Source of the DNA: Bacteroidota bacterium
GTDB taxonomy: Bacteria; Bacteroidota; Bacteroidia; Bacteroidales; Porphyromonadaceae
Length of the DNA: 64,000 nucleotides
Assembly (NCBI GenBank): GCA_023395395.1
Contig: JAEWZH010000014.1
Location: 62,001 to 126,000, forward strand
Direction of reading: 5' to 3'
The notes beneath the pieces are model-generated. The model ran no database searches. It was not told where the DNA came from and saw only the letters and a program-made list of their open reading frames with translations. The first letter of the stretch is position 1, and each line of letters begins with the position of its first letter. Both the position numbers and the translations under genes were made by a program. Positions 27,670 to 36,848 of this stretch are shown here, in pieces.

Positions 27670-29386
27670 TCATTCAATGGTAATATCATCAATCAAAAGA
27701 TCGTATGTATCAGGCCCCCCAACCTTTACGGCAAAATAGTTTCCAGTCGTCGCAAGTTGAAGACCGGAGACATTCAGAGTAACTTTTACCCATTGATTAT
27801 CAGTGTTAATAGGGCCAGTATACCCATTTTGAGCAGAACCCTCTAGTACAATATCAGTTGCTTTTTCAACTGTTCCTAGATTAAACGGTTTATACTTACC
27901 ATCAGCAGTGTAGACATTGAAGGAAAGAGATTTTGCTGATGTGGTTCCCTTGATATACAAGCTGATAGAACTGGCAGTAGCTGGAGCTCCTTCAGGCACT
28001 GTGAAAGTAAAGGCAAAATCATTTTTTGTCGGAGCTCCATTAATATGCATTGCCTTTCCTGTAACTCCTCCATCAGCAGAAACAGCATACTTCAATCCAA
28101 AGCTGTTCAATCCAGCGAGAAACGCATTCCAGTCTTCAAAGTCGGAACCAGGTGCCAGTAGTTTGCGAGGTGTGGGTTCAGCCCCTGTAGCTCCTGCTTG
28201 CTTGATGGTAAAGGTATAAGGATTCATCCCCTCAGCAGTTAGAGTAACAGTTGCAGTACGGCTCAGTAGTCTCAGTATTCTTGTCTACCACGAAAGTGAT
28301 ATCGCGAGTCGTAGCGCGAGTGAGGGTGACATTATCACCAGTTACAGCACTCACCCAAGTCTCAGCGACCTTGGCAGTCACAGCCGTGGTTGCTGGGTCT
28401 ACTGCATCTAAAGTAAGGGTAAATGAACCGCCTTCGGCAGTCGCAGACAAGACACCTTCGCTAAATCCTGTCCCTGTGATCGTCCCATCAACTGGTGTTG
28501 TTGGATTCGGCTCCGGATTGACGTCAATAGAGCCTTCATCACCTGGCGTTTCAGAGTCGATAGGATTATCTCCACCGATAACAACCTCGGTGGCACCATC
28601 CTTAAGTACGATAGTATACCTATAATACTTCCCTGCTTCGACACTTTTGTCAGTAGTTAGCTTAGCATTGTACACCTTATCTCCGTGTTCTACCTTGACT
28701 ACCAAATTGGTAAGCACCTGAGTAGGCATTAAGTAAGTGTAGTACTCAGTATCTTTTTTGATAAGCGATAGTGTGGCGACATCTGTCGCTGGAGTAAAGT
28801 TTCCTGAAACCACATCGAGCGTACCCTTAGAAAGCACATTGATAACGCTAACTGCAGTTGTCCCCACTGTGGTAGCATTTTCCACTCCCGAAGCATCCAC
28901 TACGATACGAAGCTTGCCTAGTTTGTGAGCAAAAGAAAGCGCTAGGGTAGGAGCAGCATGGGTCACTGTACCCTGACCCCAAAGTACTGGCTGATCATTC
29001 TTAGTAGTCAGGTCAAAAGCTATAGAAGTAGTGGTTGCATCAGTGTTGTATGGGTAATATGCTTGAACATTATGGATCTCAGCTCCTCTTGGAATCATTA
29101 CTGAACCTCCAACAAAGTCGGTAGAAGCACCCGCTACACTGGCAGTGTACTGCACATTGGTTGCACTAAGCGTGGTAGAGAATACACCTATCGCGTCACT
29201 AGCATCCCAATGATTAGTGATACCATCCGCCTGTGTAGTCACACGCGATTGATTTTGGATTGTAGTGGTAAGCCCTAGCTCTACACCCCCCTCTTGAAGC
29301 TCAGTGCCTCTCTCGTTTGAGCAAGAAGTAAACCCCAATACTAGGGCTACAACAGCCAAAGAAAATACATTAAATCTGGTCATCAT
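27670..29386 (-). pseudogene. Fimbrillin-BACON lipoprotein gene split by a 1-bp frameshift
   Basis: Two frames, 28232-29386 and 27670-28227, form one protein interrupted by an extra base at 28260/28261. The first ends abruptly after VDKNTETTE with an out-of-family tail (PYCNCYSNC). Dropping one C restores ERTATVTLTAEGMNPY and joins TFTIKQAG, a textbook BACON-domain ending. The restored product is a lipoprotein (LGFTSC) with fimbrillin domain (DASDAIGVFST, VQAYYPYNTDA, LSFAHKLGKLRIVV), a BACON domain, and the C-terminal module shared with the 24357 gene. The start is one of two ATGs at 29381-29386. It may be a real inactivation, a reversible mutation or an assembly error; the run is only CC, so slippage is not obvious. 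Confidence 0.85.
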
Positions 29387-29435
29387 TATCGCTATTATTA
29401 TAGCATAGTTAAATATTATCACTCGTGTCCATTGT

Positions 29436-29443
29436 CAAAGATA
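29436..29443 (-). promoter_or_regulatory. -7 promoter element for the fimbrillin/receptor cluster
   Basis: The complement reads TATCTTTG (TAnnTTTG), about 50 bp upstream of the start. No clear -33 TTTG was found. Confidence 0.55.
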
Positions 29444-29564
29444 GTAACATTAACCCAGAATACCTCATTTATAGCCATAAAGTTTAGGTTAAGAAAAGAA
29501 AAATTCACACCTACGCCTCAGATCCGCAAGTAGAGTGCACCTGTCGGTGAAAAGATGAGACCCT

Positions 29565-29596
29565 CTCTATAGAGCAACGAGATTCCCTCTATAGAG
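29565..29596. repeat. Two CTCTATAGAG cores 22 bp apart
   Basis: CTCTATAGAG at 29565-29574 and again at 29587-29596, with an unrelated 12-bp spacer. This is the same core and period as the arrays at 18757-18891 and 58622-58707. It lies between the thioredoxin-like gene's 3' end and the fimbrillin promoter. Confidence 0.85.
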
Positions 29597-29653
29597 CGAC
29601 CGTACAAGCTGGGTCTACTATAACTGTAATATTTAGAAAGGAATAGACCCCTA

Positions 29654-30820
29654 TCAGATAAGAGAGGTGAGCTGCTCTAGCGAACTGATACGATGGAGTT
29701 GATCTCCGTTATTCTTGATAAGAAATAATGACGGTAATGACTGGAGGTTATACAGCCCTACGAGACGAGAATAGGCTCCATCACGATCGATGAGGCTCAC
29801 CCATGGAAGATTTTTCGCCGAAGTAGCCCAGATATGTGGATCAGTATCTAGCGACACTTGTACTATTTTCAGACCTTTTCCTCCACTGTATCTATTCTGG
29901 AATTCTAATAACGCTGCATTAAACTCTCGGCTCCAATTGGATTGCATGGTAGAGAAAGCGAGCAATATATTGCTCCCTTCCTCTACTATGCTAGATAGGC
30001 TGACCTGATTGCCTGCAACATCAGGAAGTGAAAAGTCGATATAGCCGAGGGTCTTCATCTCTATTCCTGGCAAAATATCATCGCCAGTGACGTCAGTATC
30101 AGTACCTCGAGCCAATCGTTTCTGCTCACGTACGACAGCAATAGAGCGAAGGGCCAAATCATATAGATGGGTAGTGCGAAGGTTTCCCGCCTGGAAAGCT
30201 TGGTATACGTTGGCAATGGCAGCAAAGGCTTTGGAGTCCTTTTCGTTGTAAAGATTAAAGACAAGATTGCCATCTACCTGCTGAAAAAGAGCAAAGTAAG
30301 CGACCGGAGACTGAGGATTACTGTAGATAAATCGTTCTGCTACACTCTTGTATCCGCTTATAATACTATCCCGATGGATGACATAAAGACTATCTGACGG
30401 GACATTTTCAAGCTTGGCAAGAGCCACATTGGCATCAAGCAAAGCCAACCACACCTCTCTCAGCTGTGAAGAGACTTGATCCCCGCTAATTGAATAGCTT
30501 GTGGCAAAGCTCTGCGCATCCGAGTTGATAATAAGATTGACCGGTATGGTATCTACGACAAAAGGTATGACTTGCTTCCCTAAGCGCAATCGATAAAAGT
30601 CGGGATACTCAGGAAGCTCGTGACTAAAGCTAAACTTCCCATCACGACCCAGCGCCGCAGAGTCTACGACCTCAGTGCCTGCCAGACCAAGATACTCAAA
30701 GTAAATGGTCTGGTCAGTGGCACCAGCAATAGTACCTGTGACCTTAAATTGCTTGTCACCACTACAGCTAACCACAAATAAGATGCCGATAAGAGCGACG
30801 ATAATGCTAACTTTCTTCAT
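29654..30820 (-). CDS. DUF4369/thioredoxin-fold lipoprotein lacking the CXXC motif
   Basis: A lipoprotein of about 388 residues (LFVVSC) with an N-terminal DUF4369 domain (VTGTIAGATDQTIYFEYLG, about 25-125), a helical middle, and a C-terminal AhpC/TSA-thioredoxin-like domain (about 250-388: FSLPDVAGNQVSLSSI ... LKIVQVSLD ... YNLQSLPSLFLIKNNG, with the cis-Pro). Where WCGPC should follow the second strand, it reads LLAFSTMQSNWSREF, so both redox cysteines are missing. It probably cannot act as a disulfide reductase. The ATG at 30818-30820 is chosen over 30844 because it begins the signal peptide. It lies 20 bp after the serine protease. Confidence 0.85.
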   Translation of the reverse strand: MKKVSIIVALIGILFVVSCSGDKQFKVTGTIAGATDQTIYFEYLGLAGTEVVDSAALGRDGKFSFSHELPEYPDFYRLRLGKQVIPFVVDTIPVNLIINSDAQSFATSYSISGDQVSSQLREVWLALLDANVALAKLENVPSDSLYVIHRDSIISGYKSVAERFIYSNPQSPVAYFALFQQVDGNLVFNLYNEKDSKAFAAIANVYQAFQAGNLRTTHLYDLALRSIAVVREQKRLARGTDTDVTGDDILPGIEMKTLGYIDFSLPDVAGNQVSLSSIVEEGSNILLAFSTMQSNWSREFNAALLEFQNRYSGGKGLKIVQVSLDTDPHIWATSAKNLPWVSLIDRDGAYSRLVGLYNLQSLPSLFLIKNNGDQLHRISSLEQLTSLI

Positions 30821-30840
30821 ATATCTATTCTCTTGGTGTA

Positions 30841-33060
30841 TCAATTCTTTGGGAAGTACGCCTTGATGCTATCACTCCACTCGGGTGTTTCTACGTGGAT
30901 GATTACTACACCGACCCCTTCGAGGACATTGCGTGGTACGATAAAATGGGTACCAACTTGGCTATCAGAAAAAAGTCTCTGACCTTGGAGCGTATATATA
31001 TTGATATTCTTTGCCCCCTCTGGAGAGACTTCTCCAAGTGTCAGCAACATAAGACCATCAGACGCTGGGGTAAGTCGGAGGCGAGGAGCTTGATACCCAA
31101 TAGGCTTTAGCTGAGGATTACTCATGAGCGGGTCTATCCATAGCGAAAGCCCTCGACTACCATTGCCAGAAGTAGCCGGAGTCCATTGGTTTCCGACCAG
31201 CCAAAGAGCAGTCCCTCTATTGGGGTCGTCATGCTGCTGATGGACGACACTCAGATCTGAGGGTAGTTGATTGAGAGGGAGACCAAAGTGGATGGTCTGT
31301 TCGCTGCTGATTGCAATCGGCTCCTCAAAAGAGAGATAAACCTCACGGAGCCTCCCATCATTGAGGTGCAGACCCAGATCACTCAACGGCAACCGAAAAG
31401 TGTGAGCCGGGGTAGCCGAACCACCGAAGTAGACATTGAGCTGTAATTGCTCTGTGCCACTAGCCTTGCCACTCAGCATGATATAGACACCGTAGATCTT
31501 TGACCCAGCCTTCATTTGATAGCGCTCTGCCACCACCGTAGCTCCTTGTGCCGTGCCAACCAGTTCAGATCTTCCAAGCTGAGGGATGACTTCGGTAACG
31601 CTCTTCGTACTTGGAGGGATGGCCATATTGGTAATCCTTATTGGAGCTTGGTCACTGCTATTCCCGCTACTGCGCCCTAAGATACTAGTAGTACGCCCCT
31701 TCCCGGAAGGGTCAAGAGCCTCTACTAATTTACGTGCCTCGAGGTCGGTAGACTCCCATACTCGCTGTAGGGAGGCAAATTGATCGGAATACTTATCATT
31801 GCAAGTGGACTGCCCTCCTGTAAGTACACCTATGATTCTCTGCGAACTATCATAGAGAGGGGAACCAGAGGAGCCTGCCTCAGTAGTACCAATAGTCCAT
31901 CGTTTGACAATAAAATGCTGATCGCGACCAAAGGGGAAAGGCAATCCCGTGGAAGGATTGATATCACCCGGGAACGATCCGTAACTGAGATGGTCGAGAT
32001 ACAGATTGACTCTTTTCGTATATCCACGAGGGTGGTGAATATTAAAGTAGGTCTCTTGGAGATTGGGTTGTGCATTCCAGCCAGAATAATAGGCAGGATA
32101 ATCGATAGGGGGGCGCTGATTGAGCTCCATCAGACCAGTGTCTGTATATGGGTGATAAGCAAGGAGCTTGGAACCCGCAATAGAATGAGTGAAACTAGGT
32201 TGTATCGAACCATCGCACATAGGCGCCTGATAACCGAAGACATACAAAAATCGACTTGAGAAATCGGCTACATCTCCCTTAGTAAAGTTCCAACTAATGA
32301 CGTGCGACGCAGTCAGAATCAGAGGACGCCCATCACCATTGCTATTACTGACCATTACACCCGTTCCGAGTGCTCGACCATCTACCATAATCAAGACGAC
32401 GCTTCTACCCACCTCGCCGTACTCTGGATAGCATGCCAACTCAGGAGTACATAACAATTCTTTGGGATTGCCAAGTTTAGGAGTGGACTTGAGGCCACGT
32501 ACCCCATGATAAACTTCCTCCAATAGAAGGTGGGGTGTAGCACTTCCTTTAGGGGCTTGTAGCTCGATAATAATGTCATCGGAAAAGATGGGTTGGACTG
32601 GAAGAGTGTGTTGGGCATTATTATTCTCTGCTCCAAAACCTCCAATGACCATCTTATCATTTAAGGTACTATATATATATAGGTGTGCGCCCTCGGGCAG
32701 ATCGAAGCGACTAAAGAAGAGACCAAGACTCTTAGCACCTGCAGATCGCACTCGATAACGCCATACCTGAGTACCATCTGTCCACACGCTTTTATTGCCC
32801 TGGTCAATGATATCAATCTTTGCTGGCAACGCATGCGCAAAGACATATAAACGGAGATTTACCGAAGCCTGCTCCATCGCAATTAAAGCTGAATCTTGAT
32901 CAAATGCAGGCAACCTAAGTGTCGGCAACTGTAGTAATTCTGTTGCCCTAAGATCTCCTCCCTCCACACGCCGTTTCCCTCCTGTCACAATCTGTGCGCT
33001 GAGCGACAGTGTCGTGAGCAAGAGTAAAAGCGTACACCATATACGTATTCTTCGTCTCAT
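30841..33060 (-). CDS. Secreted trypsin-like serine protease with T9SS sorting domain
   Basis: A 739-residue exported protease resembling lysyl endopeptidases (family S1; P. gingivalis PepK is a possible relative). It has a signal peptide (LLLLLTTLSLSAQ), a pro-region, and a catalytic domain with His253 (ILTASHVI), Asp307 (YTDTGLMEL) and Ser398 (GTTEAGSSGSPLYD). A beta domain follows, and the C-terminus (NINIYTLQGQRLF ... KAYFPKN) fits a type A type IX secretion sorting domain. The ATG at 33058-33060 is preferred; the frame to 33123 covers its own promoter. Specificity for Lys is not proven by sequence. Confidence 0.88.
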   Translation of the reverse strand: MRRRIRIWCTLLLLLTTLSLSAQIVTGGKRRVEGGDLRATELLQLPTLRLPAFDQDSALIAMEQASVNLRLYVFAHALPAKIDIIDQGNKSVWTDGTQVWRYRVRSAGAKSLGLFFSRFDLPEGAHLYIYSTLNDKMVIGGFGAENNNAQHTLPVQPIFSDDIIIELQAPKGSATPHLLLEEVYHGVRGLKSTPKLGNPKELLCTPELACYPEYGEVGRSVVLIMVDGRALGTGVMVSNSNGDGRPLILTASHVISWNFTKGDVADFSSRFLYVFGYQAPMCDGSIQPSFTHSIAGSKLLAYHPYTDTGLMELNQRPPIDYPAYYSGWNAQPNLQETYFNIHHPRGYTKRVNLYLDHLSYGSFPGDINPSTGLPFPFGRDQHFIVKRWTIGTTEAGSSGSPLYDSSQRIIGVLTGGQSTCNDKYSDQFASLQRVWESTDLEARKLVEALDPSGKGRTTSILGRSSGNSSDQAPIRITNMAIPPSTKSVTEVIPQLGRSELVGTAQGATVVAERYQMKAGSKIYGVYIMLSGKASGTEQLQLNVYFGGSATPAHTFRLPLSDLGLHLNDGRLREVYLSFEEPIAISSEQTIHFGLPLNQLPSDLSVVHQQHDDPNRGTALWLVGNQWTPATSGNGSRGLSLWIDPLMSNPQLKPIGYQAPRLRLTPASDGLMLLTLGEVSPEGAKNINIYTLQGQRLFSDSQVGTHFIVPRNVLEGVGVVIIHVETPEWSDSIKAYFPKN

Positions 33061-33101
33061 TTTTTCAATTCTAAAAAAGGCGCAAAACCCCTTTACGTCT
33101 A

Positions 33102-33109
33102 CAAAAGTA
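33102..33109 (-). promoter_or_regulatory. -7 promoter element for the serine protease
   Basis: The complement reads TACTTTTG (TAnnTTTG), about 42 bp upstream of the chosen start. A TTTTG lies 22 bp further upstream. Confidence 0.55.
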
Positions 33110-33269
33110 AACAAAAAAGTCAAAAGTCAGACAAAATGAACAGATTGTACTCCTTAATAATGAAGTAGATACAGAGGAGAGAAGCAAAAAAAATAATCAA
33201 AGTTCAGGGCAAATAAATTACACTATTGCCCTTTGGATAACAATTCAAACAAGATATTCACTATTTTTG

Positions 33270-33277
33270 TACCTTTG
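33270..33277 (+). promoter_or_regulatory. -7 promoter element for the 33307 gene
   Basis: TACCTTTG, directly preceded by TTTTTG, lies 30 bp before the ATG. Confidence 0.6.
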
Positions 33278-33306
33278 ACCAGTTAATAATAAACAAATAA
33301 AACTAT

Positions 33307-33894
33307 ATGAACAAGCAGAAGGGTTTTCTAATAGGTGGTGGGATTGTGATAGCCGTAGTAGGTGGTATTGTGGCTTACAATGCTTTTGCCAAAGGGAAAA
33401 GCAAAGAGGAGTCTGAAGAAGCACACTTCTCCAAAGTAAATCGCCCGGAAAATAACCCTACTGATCTCTCGGTAGATGAAGCGACAGCGCTGATGGCGGA
33501 GGCTACTGGGAATAATCCCTTGTATGACCTTTATCGAAGCTATAACGACAATAACATGGTGTTCCTCGACCAAGAAGCACCCTGCAACAAAGGGACGGAG
33601 ACACTATCGTCGTTCATTGAGCGATTTTCCAGTGATAGCCAGTTTCAGATAAAGCGTACCCAGATTGCAGGGGGAGGTATGAAGCCAGATTTTAGTACGC
33701 TCTCACTTGCGATTTCTGACCCAGACAGCACCAATTTCTTTGGAGCATGGAGCAGTATTACTGCCAATCAAGCCTCTTTCTGCCATGGATGGTTGGGCTC
33801 TGAGATGCTGGAAGAGTTTACATTTACCCGTAGGGATAGCTTATCCCATTGGCTTTTGACAGACTATTTCTCTGCTCTATCCGAACTAGAATAA
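33307..33894 (+). CDS. Membrane-anchored protein of unknown function
   Basis: A 195-residue protein with one N-terminal membrane segment (IGGGIVIAVVGGIVAYNAFA, residues 9-28) after a short basic start, then a soluble domain. The segment TLSSFIERFSSDSQFQIKRTQI faintly recalls the DUF4348 lipoproteins of Bacteroidales, but I am not certain. Cys residues near 93 and 158 could form a disulfide if the domain is periplasmic. It is a single gene with its own promoter, convergent with nadK (8-bp gap). Confidence 0.65.
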   Translation: MNKQKGFLIGGGIVIAVVGGIVAYNAFAKGKSKEESEEAHFSKVNRPENNPTDLSVDEATALMAEATGNNPLYDLYRSYNDNNMVFLDQEAPCNKGTETLSSFIERFSSDSQFQIKRTQIAGGGMKPDFSTLSLAISDPDSTNFFGAWSSITANQASFCHGWLGSEMLEEFTFTRRDSLSHWLLTDYFSALSELE

Positions 33895-33902
33895 TAAGGG
33901 AA

Positions 33903-34787
33903 TTAGAGACGGGGATCTTGCCCCCACATTAGCTTCTTTCGGAGGGTCTTGTAGAATGAATGCCCACTAGGGTGTAATACCTTTAGATGCTTCTTTGAAA
34001 GTCTAATGCGGATGGCTGTATCCACTACTTCGGGTGTACTTCTCCCATCCATTGCGAGGAGATAACTCCCGCTTCGGCTTTCAATATGCAACTCTATTTC
34101 CACATTGTTGGGCAGTACAATGGGGCGCATATTGAGAGTATGTGGTGAAATATAACAGATGAGGAACACCGGACTCTGAGGCTGTATGACAGGACCATTG
34201 ACACTCAGTGCGTACGCTGTAGACCCTGTAGGCGTAGAAATGATAAGCCCATCTCCATCGGTATTAGAGATCAACTCTCTATTGACATACGTTGCTACAG
34301 AAATCATGCTTGCGGTATCACGCTTTGAGATGGCCACCTCATTGAGTATCAAACCTCTTGATACCTCATGCCCATCCTCCTTTACCACAAAACACTCAAT
34401 CATTTGACGCTCTTCGACCACGCTCTTATCTGCTTCAAACTCCGCCCAAAAAGCAGGAAATTCTTCTGGTTGTAGGCTGGCGAGGAAACCGAGATGCCCA
34501 GAATTAATACCTATTATACCTGCATTGGTACCAGCGATAAACTTTGAGGTGCGGAGAAATGTCCCATCACCTCCAATACTCAATAAGACATCAGTATCTA
34601 TTACGCCCTTGGGTACAAGCATAGAAATACCTCCTAGATTGAATCCTATAGACTGCAGATAGGTGTAGAACCGCTGCTCTATTTCTACGTGATGATGGGC
34701 ATTGAGATTAAGAATCGCCTCGACCAATAGACGGAAGCTCTCCTCAGAACTCTTTTGATGTAACGATCCGCAAATAGAAATCTTCAT
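33903..34787 (-). CDS. nadK: NAD kinase
   Basis: Phosphorylates NAD+ to NADP+. It shows the signature GGDGT (LLSIGGDGTFLRTSKF), the NE motif (LILNEVAISK), and DGDGLIISTPTGSTAYALSVNGP. At 294 residues it is normal. Its ATG overlaps the rnz stop by 4 bp. Confidence 0.96.
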   Translation of the reverse strand: MKISICGSLHQKSSEESFRLLVEAILNLNAHHHVEIEQRFYTYLQSIGFNLGGISMLVPKGVIDTDVLLSIGGDGTFLRTSKFIAGTNAGIIGINSGHLGFLASLQPEEFPAFWAEFEADKSVVEERQMIECFVVKEDGHEVSRGLILNEVAISKRDTASMISVATYVNRELISNTDGDGLIISTPTGSTAYALSVNGPVIQPQSPVFLICYISPHTLNMRPIVLPNNVEIELHIESRSGSYLLAMDGRSTPEVVDTAIRIRLSKKHLKVLHPSGHSFYKTLRKKLMWGQDPRL

Positions 34788-35749
34788 TGTAGTTTATCTC
34801 TTAAGGCTTGGAAATCAATTGTCATACCATCTTCTGCCGCAATAGTCCGAGGAAAGAGCTCTTTGGTCTCTAGCAACAATTCCTGAACCATCGCTCGATT
34901 TGAATATCTTGCGCTATAATGCCCTATTAATAGATGCCCTACACCTGCCTCGGCGGCAACTCGAGCAGCATCCACCGATCGACTATGTAGGGTTTCGTTG
35001 GCTCTTCTCTCCATCGCTGCACCAAACGTAGTTTCGTGATAGAGTAAATCCACTCCTCTTACCGCCTCAGGCACACTACTGAAATATGCCGTATCACTGC
35101 AATAAGCATAGCTATAGGGTGTACGAGGAGCAAAGGTAATTAGGTCGTTCTTAATGACTGTCCCATCCTCTCGGACAAAGTCTTCTCCCCTCTTTATCAA
35201 TCCAAAATATGCGACAGGCACACCATAGAAGTCTGCCATCTCTCGATTGAGATGGCGTGGCTTAGGTTTTTCATCAAAGCGATACCCGACAGTAGCGATA
35301 CGGTGTTTCAGAGGGAATGAAGTCACGGTGATTGAATGATCCTCGTACACTACACCCTTCTGAGTATGGTCTACGACATGCGCAAATATCCTATCAGCAT
35401 CCTCCCTACAAAAAGTCTTGAGAATAAAGTCGATGTACTCATCAATCCCTTCGGGGCCATAGACATGTACAGGATGATCTAATCCACTCATAGACATACT
35501 GCTCAGTAAGCCGGGCAAACCGAGACAATGGTCACCATGCATGTGCGTGATGAATATGCGATGGAGATTTGCCCAAGTGGCACCAAACCGAAGCAACTGC
35601 ATCTGTGTCCCCTCTCCACAGTCTATCAAGAAATTTTTATCTCTCAATCGTAGCATCTGTGCGCTATGCTGGTGCAATGGTTTCGGCATCGCAGACCCAC
35701 AGCCTAGCACCTTGAGGTACATTCCATCACCATAATTTCCTTCAGCCAT
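34784..35749 (-). CDS. rnz: Ribonuclease Z
   Basis: Metallo-beta-lactamase-fold endonuclease that trims tRNA 3' ends. Key residues are visible: the HxHxDH motif in FITHMHGDHCLGLPGLL, GEGTQMQLLRFG, the Asp ligand in YAYCSDTAYF, and a late His in LLIGHYSARY. An alternative start is Met10 (MYLKVLGCGSAM, 35722), which removes a short non-family leader. With the first ATG it overlaps the MerR-type gene by 8 bp. Confidence 0.95.
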   Translation of the reverse strand: MAEGNYGDGMYLKVLGCGSAMPKPLHQHSAQMLRLRDKNFLIDCGEGTQMQLLRFGATWANLHRIFITHMHGDHCLGLPGLLSSMSMSGLDHPVHVYGPEGIDEYIDFILKTFCREDADRIFAHVVDHTQKGVVYEDHSITVTSFPLKHRIATVGYRFDEKPKPRHLNREMADFYGVPVAYFGLIKRGEDFVREDGTVIKNDLITFAPRTPYSYAYCSDTAYFSSVPEAVRGVDLLYHETTFGAAMERRANETLHSRSVDAARVAAEAGVGHLLIGHYSARYSNRAMVQELLLETKELFPRTIAAEDGMTIDFQALRDKLQ

Positions 35750-36149
35750 TTTGGTCGCTTTCCAGTTGTTTATTCACTATCTCCCTCAGCTTCTCCACTC
35801 GGTCACGGATATCGAAGAGCTTTTCACGCATCTCAAGCTCGGCATGAATGCTGGAGCCTTTCAATTGTGCATCCACAGCCGCCAGAGATAGCCCCTTTTC
35901 CTGTAGTAGATACCTGATTTTACCAACTAGCTTGAGGTCGTCCTTGGAATACATTCGAGCACCCGAACCACTTGCTCTCTTTGGGGAAAGAGGGGTGTGT
36001 TCTTCCCAATAGCGAAGCTGCGTCTCCTCTACTTCAAACAGTTTTGCCACTTCTCCGACGGAGTAATACGCCTTCTCCATGTTCTCCACCTGTTTGTGGT
36101 CAAATCTCCAGTGTTGTTGCCCGATATTCTTTTTCCTCTTCCTGGCCAT
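35742..36149 (-). CDS. MerR family transcriptional regulator
   Basis: A 135-residue regulator. The winged helix-turn-helix is YYSVGEVAKLFEVEETQLRYWEEH, followed by YSKDDLKLVGKIRYLLQEKGLS and a coiled-coil dimerisation helix. It has no metal-binding cysteines and no effector domain, so its signal is unknown. Translation could also begin at MEKAYYSVGEV (36080), which would drop a basic 23-residue leader. It overlaps rnz. Confidence 0.88.
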   Translation of the reverse strand: MARKRKKNIGQQHWRFDHKQVENMEKAYYSVGEVAKLFEVEETQLRYWEEHTPLSPKRASGSGARMYSKDDLKLVGKIRYLLQEKGLSLAAVDAQLKGSSIHAELEMREKLFDIRDRVEKLREIVNKQLESDQNG

Positions 36150-36165
36150 ATCACTTAGAAGTCAA

Positions 36166-36231
36166 AGGATACACAAAGCCTCTCAACTGATACAAATACG
36201 ACTGTATCGGTTGAGAGGCTTCGTGTATCCT
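36166..36231. repeat. 28-bp imperfect inverted repeat
   Basis: Arms 36166-36193 and 36204-36231 pair with two mismatches around a 10-nt loop. It lies between the 3' end of the SPOR gene and the 5' end of the MerR gene, so it may terminate the former, though no T-run follows on the minus strand. Each strand's RNA would have one G-U pair and one true mismatch. Confidence 0.8.
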
Positions 36232-36242
36232 GCTGACGCACA

Positions 36243-36710
36243 TCAATAGGTACGCTCTAGTATCCAAGCATCTTGGAACTGTGGCGCAAACATTGACTTG
36301 ATAGACTCACGACTGCGCACAGCATCTACCTTGTCATCAAAGCTTGTGACGATCACACGATACATCCCTTGCTCATTCTGCGCCAAGATAGCATTGTACC
36401 CTTGATCAGACATACGATTTCTGAGAGCACGGGCATTAGTTACGTTTTGGAAACTACCAATCACCACACTGTAGCGCTTTAGGTTGTTAGCATCTTCACC
36501 CTGAGCGGCAGTCACCTTCTCGGGACGGACATCTGCCTCATCAACAATCACAGGGATAATCTCATCCTTAGGAGTCTCATTAGCCGCATTAGCGATTTCG
36601 CGCTGTTGCGCACGCTCCATTACTGCCTTATAAGCACTCTGCTTAGGCTTGCAAGATGTAAACGCACCCGCTACCAGCAGAGCCATTGCTACGAAAAGTA
36701 CTTTCTTCAT
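36243..36710 (-). CDS. SPOR domain lipoprotein
   Basis: A 155-residue lipoprotein (lipobox FTSC, Cys20) with a C-terminal SPOR domain (about 75-150: YSVVIGSFQNVTNARALRNRM and YRVIVTSFDDKVDAVRSRESI). SPOR domains bind peptidoglycan strands stripped of stem peptides, often at division sites. The middle is a charged linker. It is a single gene divergent from the DPP5-type peptidase. Confidence 0.9.
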   Translation of the reverse strand: MKKVLFVAMALLVAGAFTSCKPKQSAYKAVMERAQQREIANAANETPKDEIIPVIVDEADVRPEKVTAAQGEDANNLKRYSVVIGSFQNVTNARALRNRMSDQGYNAILAQNEQGMYRVIVTSFDDKVDAVRSRESIKSMFAPQFQDAWILERTY

Positions 36711-36848
36711 ATCGATCCTTATTGTATAATTATTAATTGTTTGACCTCAAAATATGGTTTTACTCCACCTTTCCCACAAAGTTAGATTTTTATTTTGTAA
36801 TTTAGCACCTTCAAAGAGAATATTTTGTATCTATTATCATTTTTTACG

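Noticed and set aside
27670..28227. An independent small gene
   Set aside because: It has no signal peptide or promoter and begins in the middle of a BACON domain that continues from the upstream frame.
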